Source of the DNA: Psococerastis gibbosa
Taxonomy: Eukaryota > Arthropoda > Insecta > Psocodea > Psocidae
NCBI GenBank assembly: GCA_963971405.1
Contig: OZ020490.1
Span: forward strand, 25,321,464 to 25,385,463
Length of the DNA: 64,000 nt
Direction: 5' to 3'
The translations under genes were made by a program, and so were the position numbers. The notes below the pieces were generated by a model, which saw nothing but the letters and a program-made list of their open reading frames with translations, searched no databases and had not been told where the DNA came from. Below are positions 10,990 to 22,261 of the stretch, piece after piece. Within the stretch, counting starts at the first letter, position 1. Each line of letters opens with the position of its first letter.

Positions 10990-11420
10990 CTATTTTGTTT
11001 CGTGCGTGAATGTATTAAAAAAAATCCCCCCCCCCCCTTTCCAGTTTTGTAAATAAAGTCATCGTCTGCAAGTTTTTTGCCGATAAATGCGTTGAACGTC
11101 ACTATTTCACACGTATAGTTTAAATAATGTTCCCCGGGGGAAACTCCTGGACCCGCTGTTTTGAGCACTTTCAATAAGTCTTGGCTTGTAAACTGTAAAC
11201 ATTGCTGCTGTCAAAATAAACCCCCACTATTTTGGGTCTACTTGAAACATTTTAACATTTTCACCCTTGTTTGCAGTGATATTGTAGCTTCGTTTGTAAA
11301 ATCGAAACGTTATTGCTTTCAAAATGCGTACAACTAATTATTTCAGGCCTGTTGTTCGAAACATCGTCCCCGGGGGAGACCCCTCCCTCTTCAGGCTTTC
11401 TCATCTCCTGGGCACCTGCT
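10990..11420. repeat. Relative of the 3.2-4.2 kb C-run element
   Basis: Shares the CCCCGGGGGAGACCCC-type motifs, a C-run of 12 and AAAATGCGTA.AAC units with the element at 3,233-4,171, but has no visible termini or target duplication. Confidence 0.45.
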
Positions 11421-11941
11421 GAAGGAACACTAGGGTCATGCCCCTACGTTAAAAGCTGCGTACGTCCATGAGTGTTTGTTAGAACGGCTTTCACTTTTTC
11501 ATTTTTATTAAAATGGGAGCGGGAAGGCGACAGACGATACTCCGCCCCCTCATAAACTTATCGATACGCCAATGGTAGCTTGTGATTGAGTACCTAATAA
11601 AACAGAATGTCAGAAAGAAAGAAAAGCAAATGGAGAAATACAGTACCTAGAATCAAAACAATTTCATTGATTTTCTCAGAATATTCAAATTAATACCAAT
11701 TTAAGCGCAGTAACCCTTTCACCGGCCATATTTGGATTATTAGATATTTTCGCTGGGCTCAGCCACATCATTTATTCCAAAATTGTGTAGGTGTCTTATA
11801 GTGTAATTTAGCGAAATACTGATGAACGCCATCTGGAGGGCGTATCCATACTTCCGGAATGACTTGCTAATATCCTCCCCGTCGTGTCAGTACACAAGCT
11901 ATTCCTGACTATTTTATAGTTAATAGTTAAGATAATAATAA
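11421..11941. other. No recognisable feature
   Basis: Nothing beyond AT-rich sequence is supportable here. Confidence 0.3.
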
Positions 11942-12638
11942 TAAGATATGCAACGTAGTAAATAGGCGCCCCAAAATGTAATAATTTTATTTTTTGTTTC
12001 ATTAACTCAAGTCATTAATATAATTTCGCTCATTGAAGTTGTAAAAGATCACTTCGTCCATCATGTAATCGGGTATTTTTCTATTTTTTTTTCTTTCGAT
12101 TTTTCTATTTAGCGCGCAAATTTAGTTCCCAGTGGTTTTTATGAAAGAAATATGGTACTTAAAATTTAATATTTCCTATTCAATGGTGCATGAAGTAGTC
12201 TTCTACAACTTACATGAGCCAAATCTTTAATAAATTGCTTTGTTAATTAATAATTAAGAGGACATGTACGTAGAAAATGAGCACTCCAATTTTTTTTTTT
12301 TTTTACTTTTTATTTTTTTATTTAATTAACAAAGCAAGTCATTGAAGATTTGGCTCATGGGAGTTGTAGAGGACTACTTCATGCATCATATAATAGGAAA
12401 ATATTACAATTTTGGTACTTTAGTTCTTTGATAAATACCAGACTGGACTAAGATTTCTCGTATTCTGGAAGTTTTGGAAGAACTAAAAAACCGTAAAGTA
12501 AAATTACCCGATTATATTATGCACAAAGTAGTCTTCTACAACTTAGATTAGCCAAATTTTTAATAACTTGCTGAGTTAAATAAATAAAAAATGAAAAGTA
12601 TTTAATTTTTGGGTGCCAATTTCCTACGTAGCATATCC
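11942..12638. mobile_element. Fold-back element, about 0.7 kb (family FB)
   Basis: The left half and the reverse complement of the right half match almost throughout. Both run from GATATGC.ACGTAG outward, through TTAACTCA.CAAGT and a TAATCGGGTA block, into an inner arm GCATGAAGTAGTC.TCTACAACT..CATGAGCCAAATCTT. The centre (about 12,280-12,310) is a T-rich loop. Arms are about 340 bp with mismatches. Half or partial copies occur at 12,650-12,710, 33,735-34,440, 38,180-38,400 and 40,690-41,015. Transcription would give a long imperfect hairpin. Confidence 0.8.
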
Positions 12639-12710
12639 TCTTAATTAAAAAGAAAAATTCAATGAAAACCACAAATTTTGGGGGGCTAATTTTCTACGTA
12701 GCATGCTTTG

Positions 12711-13149
12711 GTATTGATATCCAAATTTGTACTTCAGGCAGCAGCTTACCACTATCACGCACTATCTATTGTACGTATCAAAAATATTGCGTGAATTTAG
12801 ATATGGCGAAACATCGACAATGACCGAGAATTGCTCACGTCGGAGTACTGTTTGTAGGTACCTATCAACTTTAAATTTTCCCACAGTTGTCTAGAATACC
12901 TTGACACCGTGTTCGTACAGGTCCGAAATTGCCTGAACTAACCAGGCTTTGTGTGAAACATTAGGTAATATATTGTAATGGTAATTAGGTTGCGATATAT
13001 GCTCATCATATTGGTAGCAGGAAGCGACTTATCAATATAATTTCATTAAGAACAAAGCAATATAAGTCTTTTAATGAATGTATTGAATATGTGTGAATAC
13101 AAAATCTGCGATTTGAAGAAAGACTTTACCAATGACTGAAAGGTAGAGA
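12711..13149. other. No recognisable feature
   Basis: Sequence between the fold-back element and family H; no exon or repeat recognised. Confidence 0.3.
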
Positions 13150-14015
13150 TAAAAACCGGTCCGAGTTCACTCAAACATGCTTTCCAATTTATCAAAATTA
13201 TTCGATAGAGAAAATTAGTAATTTTATGGCAAATATTTTTCCTATGGTTAAATTTCCTATATCTCGGGGGGGGGGGGGGGGGGGTTGTCCACCTGACGTC
13301 ACTGGAAGTGAGGTAAATTCTCGATAGGTCAAACAAACACATTAATTACCACACAGCAATAATGGCAGGGCATGCAATGCATTTGAGCGCGAATTTTCTA
13401 TCATTTTTTTCAAAAAATAATTTTTTGGGCAAAACCAAATATTTTTTTTGGGAAAGCAACCTATCCGGTTTCGTTACTCAATTTAACACCTAAAACATGC
13501 TTGAAGGTAGAAATCATCGATAGAAAGGTTTCGCATTTTTTAGTCATTTTTTTCATTAAAATTTAGTTATTTTTATTTTTTTACCCCCAGAAGCAAACTA
13601 TCAAGGGGCAAGCGACCCCCCGCATTTTGTCAACATTAATAACGACTACAATCTACGAGAATTTAAAAGAAATCGTTGGAGCCGTTTTTGAGAAAAAAAT
13701 TTTTTAGACGTTTTTTTGGAGTTTTTTGAAAATAAAACCCCCCCAAATTGAGTTAGCCCAAAAAAAAAAAAATGGTCCCGAGGTATGATTTTTGTGAACC
13801 TACATGCCAAATTTCACTCAAATCCACTGAGTAGTTTGCCCGGAAATCGACGAACAGACAGACAGACCGACAGACAGAAATTTTGTAAAAACCACTTTTT
13901 TGGGTTCCTGGGACCTCAAAACGTGTAAATCCGTTGAAATTTCGGAATCAAAAATTTCGACCATCACAAAGCTTTCCTTATACTACGTATAAATTGGAAA
14001 GCAAAAATAGAACGG
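13150..14015 (-). mobile_element. Family H TIR element, near-complete copy
   Basis: Inverted ends GCTTTCCAATTTAT (13,179) and ATAAATTGGAAAGC (to 14,002), with AACCGGTCCGAG just outside the left one. The interior includes an 18-nt G-run (about 13,266), a (CTGT)n-like microsatellite written here as ACAGACAGACAGACCGACAG, and the signature GGTTCCTGGGACCTCAAAACG. The copy at 39,735-40,695 is the same element in the opposite orientation. No transposase; probably a non-autonomous DNA transposon. Confidence 0.75.
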
Positions 14016-14059
14016 TTGATTGTCAGTATCGTACACCGCATTGGCTTAAAAATATGTGT

Positions 14060-14600
14060 GGGCAAGTGTGTATGGATCAGAGAGGCAAGGACAGAGAGTG
14101 GCGTAACCGTAGAAACAATGAGCTCTACGCGATGTACCGAGAACCTACGATATTAGCCGAAATCAAGATTTATTAGTTATATTAGTAAGCTTAGAATTTA
14201 TGAGATTATTATTTTTTATATTAATACTTAAATTGTGAATATTTACTGAGAAATATATTTTAATATATTATTGAATTTCTTGTGTTTGTGAAGGGGCTTT
14301 TGGATTGTCTTTATTAGTATTAGTAGTGATTATTATCAGAAAATAAAAAAGCATTGGGTGTTGGGGCACGGGGAACGAACGCCAGACAATAGGGCTACAA
14401 GAGCAGCCTTACACAAGGTGCCCCAAGGGAGAAGACGAGTGCGACTACCACGGATGCGATGGCTGGACGACGTCGAGGCGGATCTGGCGACCCTTGGCGT
14501 CGATGACTGGCGAAGGAGTGCGCAGGACCGCGCAGGCTGGCGCGATGTGGCAGAACAGGCTAAGGCCCTTCACGGGCGCCTAGGAGTAAGTAAGTAAGTG
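14060..14600 (+). pseudogene. LINE-A 3' end, interrupted
   Basis: Encodes the ELYAMYREP..LAEIK block up to 14,167, then about 180 bp of unrelated AT-rich DNA, then resumes with GERTPDNRATRAALHKVP and GRRRVRLPRMRWLDDVE to the TAAG tail at 14,587-14,598. The IRWLG portion normally between them has been replaced, so this is an insertion with a small deletion. Confidence 0.8.
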
Positions 14601-14962
14601 CCTCCAACCACAAGAAGACAAGGAAAGCTGTACAATATCCATGTACAAAAATGGGTGAAAAAAGCATCAGGGTAAGTTGTAGAGGCACTAGAATTGGTTC
14701 AGAGAGGCATCAGGTGCAGATGGAAAACTAACGGCGAAACTTATTCAGCTATTTTGCGAACTACTTCAGGTACTTATAAAACTACAAGAGAAGCAAAGTT
14801 TAGAGCTACTATAGTCTGGGTCAACATTTTCATTTCCTAAGCCATGGTTAGCAAGTTTTAAAAAGCAGTTGATTGTTTGGAAGAATGGTGGGGTTACATG
14901 AACTTTTATGCTCCGACAGAGGTAAGTAATATCCTGAAGGACGTTTTATGGCCTACTGGTAA
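14601..14962. other. Unassigned sequence downstream of LINE-A
   Basis: Two GGTAAGT motifs (14,669 and 14,920) look like donor sites on the plus strand, but no matching acceptor or extended open frame makes an exon convincing. Confidence 0.3.
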
Positions 14963-15205
14963 TAATAATAATAATAGTGCCTTTATTGAACTAGGCTCCC
15001 CTAGCGGAGTTAGGGCCTTCGGGCCCCTTCTTATGGATTCCGGACATTGTATTGTTTCTGTATGAATTTTTGACCAGTGGCAAACTGGTATACGTCCTCC
15101 AAGTCAACCTACACCGGCTACAAGTGATAAAGGACAAGCTGAGACAAGCTTACCATTGACGCAATGAAACAGGCGAAAGCATTACTTAACCAAGTACAGA
15201 TACGA
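14963..15205 (-). mobile_element. SINE-2 (shares its 3' module with SINE-1)
   Basis: On the minus strand: a head with TCAATGGTAAGCTTGTCTCAG and TGTAGCCGGTGTAGGTTGAC, a body ending in GGCCCGAAGGCCCTAACTCC, and a (TAT)n tail. The CCTAACTCCGCTA module is shared with SINE-1, suggesting both used the same LINE partner. Other copies: 32,775-32,935 (+), 36,485-36,625 (-) and 60,865-60,970 (-). Confidence 0.65.
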
Positions 15206-15617
15206 GTCATACGAGGTACTGTATGGGAGGTAATCAAAAGGGGTTTATCCAATTTACTTACTACTTTTCTTTTTAATCGAATCTATAATTTACTGAATAA
15301 AATGGTGTAACTGACAGTGAAGAGGAATAACAATTTACAGTTCCGGAAATAGGTACCTATCATTACAGGTTCACTTCCGGTTTGAACCAAATCGTCCAGG
15401 CGGCCAGGCCATATTTTCAATGAAAGAAAATTATTTTTGAGTGAGTCATTTTGTCCGTACCAAATGTTAACTTTTATGAGCCTTGATTTTCTTGGGACTT
15501 TTCAAAATTTTCATTTCAGTTTTTTAGCATTTGAATTCATTGGGTAAAATTATCTTGTTTAAATGTTTACATTTCAAATCCCAGGTTAAGATGAAAAATA
15601 ATCGTCATAGTAGGTGC

Positions 15618-15745
15618 GAGTCTCTACACGCCATGTGATCGGAGAAGTGTCATAACTCAACATGGGTACTAACGTACAGAGGCGACTGAAGAGGTCAATC
15701 GGATACATTCACTAAATTATTTGTATGCGATTAACCTTTTATTTA
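15618..15745 (-). repeat. Dispersed CAGTCGCCTC repeat, copy 1
   Basis: The GCATACAAA..TTTAATGAATGTATC / GACCTCTTCAGTCGCCTC block recurs at 23,335-23,505 and 62,305-62,470 on the other strand, each next to an A/T-rich run. Looks like a poly-A-tailed retroposon of unknown family. Confidence 0.55.
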
Positions 15746-16266
15746 AAAAACAAAAAAAAACGTGCATCTTGAACCGAATTGATCAGCAAAGGTTCGATAC
15801 ACTTTCAGCTGCGGTGAATACGTCATTACATGACCGTTCAAGACGTGAGAAGTTTATAATGTAAGAAACCAATAGAAACCCGTTAACAGGGGGCAGGGGA
15901 ACAGTTGATCCCCGAGTAAACCTTTAGAATAAATGAAAATTGAAATACTTAGAACTTCTATGATGGTTCGTCGCTGAAAACGTGGAGGTTGTTTGTTCGG
16001 TTGAATCACTCTAACCCCCCAGTTGATAGACTAGAGCTACGAATAAGCACGTTGACCGCGTTTGCTTGATTGAAAGTTTTTTTCCACCACCGAAGGTTGT
16101 TCGAATCCGGATTGTTTCATCATCCAATACAGGCCATTCACAGTCAAAGAGGCCGAAGACCTAGCCTCAAATACAAACGAAATACCAGACAGCGCTAACG
16201 AGAAATGGCCGAAACACCATACGAAAACTCAGTAGCCGAACGCCCCGGTGAGCTTTACAAATGGCG
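15746..16266. other. No recognisable feature
   Basis: No exon or repeated family identified. Confidence 0.3.
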
Positions 16267-16500
16267 TTAATTCAATCGGTCTGGATTTTCTGAGAGGGGC
16301 ACTACTGACAATGCAGCAAGGAATTCCGGTGGCAATAAGGTAACAAAAAGGGGACCCAGTATGGTGCCTTGAGGGAATCCTTTGGGCACTATCATGATTA
16401 ATTTCATGGAGGACGCGGCTATAAGTCCATCTGGTACCGCGTGAAATTGACACACCCGGTTTTGAGTTACCTGGAATACTTTTTTTTTTCTTACTGGTGT
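16267..16500 (-). pseudogene. Reverse transcriptase palm fragment (LINE)
   Basis: The minus frame contains KGFPQGTILGPLFVTLL, matching the conserved RT motif (..G.PQG..LGP.LF...) of non-LTR retrotransposons, preceded by CQFHAVPDGLIAASS. It lacks the catalytic YADD box and breaks at both ends, with alternative frames open for part of its length, so it is a decayed fragment. Confidence 0.6.
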
Positions 16501-16691
16501 TTAGTACTCTTTCATTTTGATAGTCTGTAATATAATGATTTTGTTGCATCCGGAATGGTTCGATCTGGTTTTATGCGCGATGACATTCTTTCCTTGCGTG
16601 GCACTCGGATTTGAATGAGAATTTTTAATTAAGTTTCATTGAAATTGTCATGATGTCGATATTAGATTATTGTTCACAAGACAGTATGTGA

Positions 16692-16874
16692 CAGGGCCAT
16701 GTCCAAGGGGGTGGTCCATGGGGTCCGGACCCCCCCCCCCCCCGAAATAAATGTTTGTATGTAAACCTGAATGGTTTGAAGAATTTATCCATCAATTCAG
16801 TAATAAATTACGTTAAAAAATGGTTGGACCCCCCCGCCCCCCCCCCCCGAAATCAAAACCTGGGCACGGCCTTG
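16692..16874. mobile_element. G-run MITE, GGGCACGGCC family
   Basis: Starts CAGGGCCATGTCCAAGGGGG and ends CCTGGGCACGGCCTTG, with internal GGTCCGGACC and two long C-runs (14 and 9-10). Flanks TATGTGA/TATGAAG are only partly similar, so the target duplication is uncertain. Confidence 0.65.
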
Positions 16875-17544
16875 TATGAAGTATTAAACGTATCCTGGCC
16901 TAGCCTTCACGTAACGTTTTATTTTTTGTGACAAGGATAAAAAAACTCCCCAAGATGCGAAACTGAAATTACTACAATTCCATTGTACAGGTAATAACAC
17001 TGCCACATAGGTACAATATTAGAGTTAGTTAGTTACATTCTAGAGGTCAACTAGTAAACATAATAATTCAAACAGAGAAATTTTTTTATCCCTTTTAAGC
17101 AAGACCAGGAAATGTGCCAGCACCTTTCCGAACAAGTAATTAATAACTTTTTGCCTTTTTTGAGCTGACTTCGACCCTTTGACAGCAACTAAAATTTTAT
17201 GATTACGGTCAATAGTATGCAAATATAACATTAAGGTCGTACCCAGGTTTTTTTTCTTGTTAGACTACATGCTAATTGACACATCATTGCAACAAATTAA
17301 AGGTACCTATTTATTAATTTCCGGTGCCAGAAACAAGCTTTATCTCTATGAAATTGCCATCAATAGTGTAATCCACATTTCTCTTCGTGTCTCTGCAGCT
17401 TCAACATTTGAGGCTACCACCTCAATGCCTCATATCTCAGCACGAATTATTCACTTATTTCCTCACAACAATGCAACTCCACAGCTTTCATTGTCTCCAT
17501 CCATCATCTTATCAGGCTTCCAAGACATTTTCCCTGTAAACCAG
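16875..17544. other. No recognisable feature
   Basis: AT-rich DNA; no supportable gene. The plus-strand 98-codon frame at 17,257-17,553 has no recognisable domain and runs into the TATA cluster below. Confidence 0.3.
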
Positions 17545-17597
17545 GTCACGTGACGCAATGCGGGGGTGCTTGTATATAAAGTTTAGCATTCAATAAA
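17545..17597 (+). promoter_or_regulatory. E-box / TATA / AATAAA cluster
   Basis: A 10-bp palindromic E-box GTCACGTGAC (17,545-17,554) lies 18 bp before TATATAAA (17,573-17,580), followed 12 bp later by AATAAA (17,592-17,597) and again at about 17,651. A TATA box so close to a poly(A) signal is typical of an LTR U3-R region, so a solo LTR is possible, but I cannot define its ends. A host promoter is the alternative. Confidence 0.3.
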
Positions 17598-18245
17598 GCG
17601 TTCTGTAATCATTTGTACACGATAGGTGTCGGATAGGTGCTAAGTGGGCAATAAAACACTTCACCAATCACACCATCGTAAAGTGTTGTGCCCGGCACGC
17701 TCTTAAGACGAGATCTCTTCTTTAAGCGTTGAAGAGGCTGCAAAGGACCTTTGCGCGGCGGTCCTCAGGCTTCCTTTGACATGCCGAGGCTTCCTCATTG
17801 AATTCATATAGCTCTTTTATGTTACTCTGACAGGTTAAAGTCGATAACGGTTGGCGAGAATGGTTTTTAACATGTTAGCATGTGGGTAAATATCGGGGGT
17901 TTTTATCAGGTTTTATGGTTTAATCTAGGTTAGTTTTTGATGGTTCTTCTGGATGAACCTCTCCAAACACCAAACTGAAGAAGCACGATTAACCGGTAAG
18001 GTTTAAGTCTGAGGACTGACAGAGGGGCCTCTTTCTTGGCCAGTGCTCTATTTTGGTGGATGTTGTGCCCAGCGTCATGTTTATCGGACGCTCTTCGAGA
18101 GCAGAACAAGTCAATTGCTTGTGCGCAACTGTCCTTCCTGGATGCGATAATAGTACGAATTTCAGTCTATATAAATAACGGGTTCAAACCCCCCCCCCCC
18201 CCCGAAATGAAATGGCTTGACACTAGGTAGAATCGGATTTTGAGA
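17598..18245. other. Possible downstream part of an LTR; otherwise unknown
   Basis: Moderately GC-rich at 17,620-17,800 (GTGTTGTGCCCGGCACG). No domain or repeat match inside the window; a 17-nt C-run lies at about 18,188. Confidence 0.25.
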
Positions 18246-18710
18246 GGTGGCATTAAAAGGTGGGCAAACTTAGTCACTTAAAGCCGAAATGATCCACAAT
18301 TTAACCCTCTCCTTATTTGTCCGGGCATGGAAACCTTGCACTGAAACCACGGTGGCATTAAATGGAGGGCAGACTTAGTCGCTTACAGCCGGAATGATCC
18401 ACAATTTAACCCCCTCGTTATTTGTCCGGGCATGGAAACCTTGCACTGAAACCACGGTGGGATTAAATGGTGGGCAAACGTATTCGCTTACAGCCGGAAT
18501 GATCCACAATTTAACCCTCCTCATTTGTCCGAGCATGGAAACCTTGCACTGAAACCACGGTGGCATTAAATGGAGGGCAGACTTAGTCGCTTACAGCCGA
18601 AGTGATCCACAATTTAACATTCTCCTCATTTGTCCGGGCATGTAAACCTTGTACGGTAACCACTCCACCATTGTGCCATTAAATGGGGGGGCGGACTAAG
18701 TCGCATAAAG
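18246..18710. repeat. 105-bp tandem repeat, about 4.4 copies
   Basis: Units start near 18,246, 18,351, 18,456 and 18,559, with a decayed fifth at about 18,672. Each has GGTGG.ATTAAA, then AGCCG.AATGATCCACAATTTAAC, then TGTCCGGGCATG.AAACCTTG. The 105-bp period equals 35 codons, so a minus-strand frame stays open over two units; I regard that as a by-product. Confidence 0.9.
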
Positions 18711-19281
18711 CACATAATAAGATTGGGATCGTCACTAATGACCACTATTAAGGTGCATGATGCAGATGCAACGAAACAGATGCACGTTGGTGGTCAAATG
18801 AAAGCAGTCCCCCGGGCCGGGACATCTAACAACTGTCTTGCTCCCTTGTGTCGGTAACCGCTTTATGTGACTTCGTGAATACCTTTTAATAGGTAGATAT
18901 ACAATAATCAGTAGAAGGTCATGCTCGTTTTGTAGGACAACAGGTCCCTATATACTGTACCGCTTGTTTTCCTATAATTGATCGAGGACAGTTCTTTAAG
19001 GAATTTGAATTACTTGTGGGGTCCTTGCAAGGCTATTACGAGAATACACAGTTAAATTATCGTCGGGTGTAGTGAGGATTTGGGGGGGGGGGGGAGTAGC
19101 TTCTACAAACTTACAATTATATGCCAGAATCAGGCTGTCTTTCTGCATTATACTGATGGTGTAGCCCACAATGGTTTGCTAGGCCTGAATCCTGATTTGA
19201 AAGGTTGGTGTGAGGCCTATATATATACTCCAGTATAATGATCTTGAGTCGGGGTTTGGACTCAAAGGTCCCCCAGTCGTA
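18711..19281. other. No recognisable feature
   Basis: Contains a 14-nt G-run at about 19,081; no gene or repeat family identified. Confidence 0.3.
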
Positions 19282-19647
19282 CTAGTCGAGTTCTATTGCT
19301 TCTGCGAATCTCGCTATGACAGCAGGTTGGACTACTGGAGTCCAACCGTCAATACCAACAGCGCACCCTAGGTGCTCAAGTCTGGAGCGCCAGATCACAT
19401 GGCACTCAGCGAGGATGTGCCATCCACTTTCGGCCTCCATCGCTCAATATCGGCACAGATTGTCCCTTTGCACACCAATGCGGGTGAGGTGATGTCTGAA
19501 ATTGCCGTGACCAGTGAGCAGGGATATCACCCGACGTACGCGTGTTCTATCCCATTCCAGCAGATCCTTAGCTCTTTTTGGCGCCTGGATGTTTAATGAG
19601 GCGCTTCTTATGAAGACATTCAGATTCCTCCAGGCTACAAGGTGTGG
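19282..19647 (-). pseudogene. LINE ORF2 C-terminus with zinc-knuckle-like end (R1/Jockey-like)
   Basis: A 122-codon minus frame reads through RVRRVISLLTGHGNFRHHL, then RIGVQRDNLCRY, then HILAECHVIWRSRLEHLG, to a TAG stop. The LTGHG..R.HL.R.G......C..C......HIL..C pattern is the C-terminal cysteine/histidine region of R1/I/Jockey-group LINEs. One internal TGA replaces the second cysteine position (CRY-stop-A). Nothing of the RT domain remains upstream. The single lesion in 366 bp suggests a fairly young 5'-truncated copy. Confidence 0.75.
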
Positions 19648-20322
19648 GGCCTAAGTAGTTGAGGAAAGTTAAAAAATACGTTAAATAGTGGTGTTTTACT
19701 CAAAAACCGTTAGATACTACAGGTACTTGTAGTTAGAGACCCAGAGACGCAGCCAGAAATTTTTTCGGGGGGTCCATCTGACGTCACCGGAGGTGAGATA
19801 ACATCAATATATAAACTCCATTCTATGTTGCAAATATTTCAGGCCACTACAGTCCAGCAGTAGGCACATAGAGTAATTTGAATTTATTGTATCGTGGTTT
19901 GCAGCTTCAGAGCGTAAGAATCCCAGTACGTCTATGAAATTACTCGTTTATTTCTGACCGCGGCCGCTAGCCCGTGACACTATTGTTAGAACAGATACTT
20001 TTTGATATGACAGTTACATTTAGACTTATAGTTCTTTATGAAATTAATTGTGATAACTAGTTAAATTGATTTTTAAGCTACTAGGGTTCGTACGAGCGAT
20101 TCGCTGTGTTGTTGTCAGGCTACCACCTTACAAAAGCTGTGGCGACCCTTAAGTTAGGTGTTGGGATGAGAAGATCTCGTCGATTTTGCTCTAAAAATGA
20201 GCAAGTCCACCAACATAAACAATGTAAATTTTTTTAAAAATAATTAATAACAATTTGACTCACCCCTTTTGTGCAGATATGTGTGCTCGTGAGAATTAGT
20301 GCCAAGAGGTTCATCAACTTAC
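19648..20322. other. Probable intron; G-run repeat scrap near 19,755
   Basis: Apart from a CAGAAATTTTTTCGGGG fragment related to 1,380-1,470, no feature. On the gene model proposed here it lies downstream of the microexon, in an intron. Confidence 0.35.
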
Positions 20323-20355
20323 CATCAGAATTGGTGCTGTGCGGCCCATTCTCCT
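20323..20355 (-). CDS. 33-nt microexon of a minus-strand host gene
   Basis: On the minus strand a long pyrimidine tract ends TTTCTTTCTTTTAG, followed by 33 nt and a strong donor GATG/GTAAGTTG. Two bases complete the split codon of the exon at 27,814-27,931 (C+AG = Gln); then ENGPHSTNSD is encoded, and one base is left over. Entry and exit are therefore both phase 1 and the exon is 11 codons long, so it can be skipped or included without changing frame. Starting at the next AG (20,353) would bring a stop. A second possible donor, GGG/GTGAGTC at 20,263, would give a 92-nt version that is also open. The protein is not identified. Confidence 0.65.
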
Positions 20356-21429
20356 CTAAAAGAAAGAAACCAAAGCCAATTTTAGTATTTTGTGCTGGAA
20401 AAATCATAGCAATAGAAATATAAGCCTAGGAAGGTTATAAATTAAAGCGGGAAAATAAAAATTTGTTAAGCGCCAAAAATTTGAAATTCGTTTTATCACT
20501 TAAATATGATCCAAGTGACATGGCCAATGTCCTGTAAACAGCGCCAAGTGACAGTGGCAAAATTGTAGTTGCAGTTGGTAAATAGATGGCAAGACATCAT
20601 GTCATGCATTACGGCATAAAAAAATTGTGATAACTGAAAATAATGATTTTGGCACTTAACCAGGTTTTTATTTCCACGCTTCAATTTAAGTAGGTACTCA
20701 TTAAAACTATTATATTCCTATGAACGAAACTGTAACATTAAAACAAAGCTTTCTTTTTATACTAACGTATAAATATCTGTACAGTATACCTTTTGTTCTT
20801 AAACCTATTTTGAGAGGTAATTTCGACCAGCATGGGTTTTATTGCATGGAGTTGTATGACTTTTGTTATTATTCGTTGAATTTGGAATTAGTCGTAGGTT
20901 CAGCAGCGATGTTTGCCACCAAGGTACCAGCTTCGTAGTCAAAATAATCTAAACACTGATGATATCTGACGTTCACCCTGCCGAAACGTTTGCATATAAT
21001 ATAAGTAAATAACACCATAATGCTCAAATTCGACCAGTGACCTCCGATTCTCGAACAAATCAGAGTACCCCATAACTTTTTTTTGAAGTAAGTTATGACA
21101 AAACAATTTGGAACCCTTTGTAGTCCCCTCCCTATGGCCATGACTATGCCGTTTACTATTAACTTATTCCTGGGGTTAAAAATGTAAACCAAACAATTTT
21201 GAATAACATTCAAAAATTACCTTGTTTACATTTTTTATCCCATGGATAAGATGAAGAAAATCGCCATAGTAGGCCTACTGGTCGCCATACGCCTGAAATA
21301 CATTAATTAATCGTAAAGGCGGCTATTCCACAAGTCAATATTCCGTCATTAATGCTTCAATAATAAGTCTCTATCATACTATAACTTAATTTATAATAGA
21401 TATGTTAAGTATCTACATAATAGTCTCCT
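20356..21429. other. Probable intron with a MITE-like fragment
   Basis: At 21,165-21,285 a segment with GGGGTTAAAAATGTAAAC, facing GTTTACATTTTTTATCCC and followed by ATCGCCATAGTAGGCC, resembles segments near 15,590 and 48,480. Nothing else supportable. Confidence 0.4.
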
Positions 21430-21818
21430 TAGGCGCACATTCCACCGACCGGCTAGGGCTATTTACAAAACGGTGACGTGGTAGCAGACATTCAAGACGT
21501 AGGTGGCGTTTCCACCGACCTCGCATTGCAGAATGCAAATGACATTGACGGAAATTAGAATTTTTCTTTTTATAGAAATCTATTAAAATGTTTGTACTTA
21601 ACATATCCCATGACGCCATTTTTTTAATTTTAGTTTGTTTGTTTGTGATTTTACTGTATGATCATTGATCAATTTTAACTATGGCATATAGGAAAATAAA
21701 CATTTCCGTCAATTCTGCAATGCGAGGTCGGTGGAAACCCCGCCTAAGTCTTGAATGTCTGCTACCACGTCACCGTTTTTGTAAATAGCCCTAGCCGGTC
21801 GGTGAAATGGGCACCTTA
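21430..21818. mobile_element. Family F inverted-repeat element, copy 1
   Basis: Long inverted arms start near GGCGCACATTCCACCGACC and end near GGTCGGTGAAATGGGCACC, with an inner repeat TTTCCACCGACCTC / GAGGTCGGTGGAAA. A palindromic core GATCATTGATCAATTTTAAC sits near 21,660. Copies at 38,891-39,220 and 43,459-44,380. No coding capacity. Confidence 0.8.
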
Positions 21819-22261
21819 AAACAAAAACCTCATCAATTATTGATGCACAAATGACGGAATATTGACAAGTCGAATAGCCGGCGTGGGAGTCGTTATAATT
21901 GTGCATCATACTGTTGAAAAAAATTAAATTCCAATTTCCAACACATTTGCAATATCGTGAAAGAATGCAATTCGTATAGGAAAGTTGCAGCAGTGCTCTT
22001 CGTCAGTGAGTAATGTGAAATTTTTCTCGTGCGGGAGTGCATTTTGCTCTAATAGACCAATAATGAAGTCAAAAGTTTTAATAGGAATAATAACAACACG
22101 CTTACTACCTGTTTGATAAATATTGTACCGTTCACTACCTAGTTGATTAATATGTGCATAGGCGGGGTCTGGCTAGATGGGTCACGACCCTATTGAGCAG
22201 AGTCTGTATTTACGGGCGTCAGTTGCTTTTGCTCTTGTTCCTTTATTGTTTTTAAATTCGT
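21819..22261. other. No recognisable feature
   Basis: AT-rich DNA without a supported feature. Confidence 0.3.

Noticed and set aside
18246-18710. CRISPR-like array
   Set aside because: Contiguous 105-bp units without short repeats and unique spacers, in eukaryotic DNA: a minisatellite.
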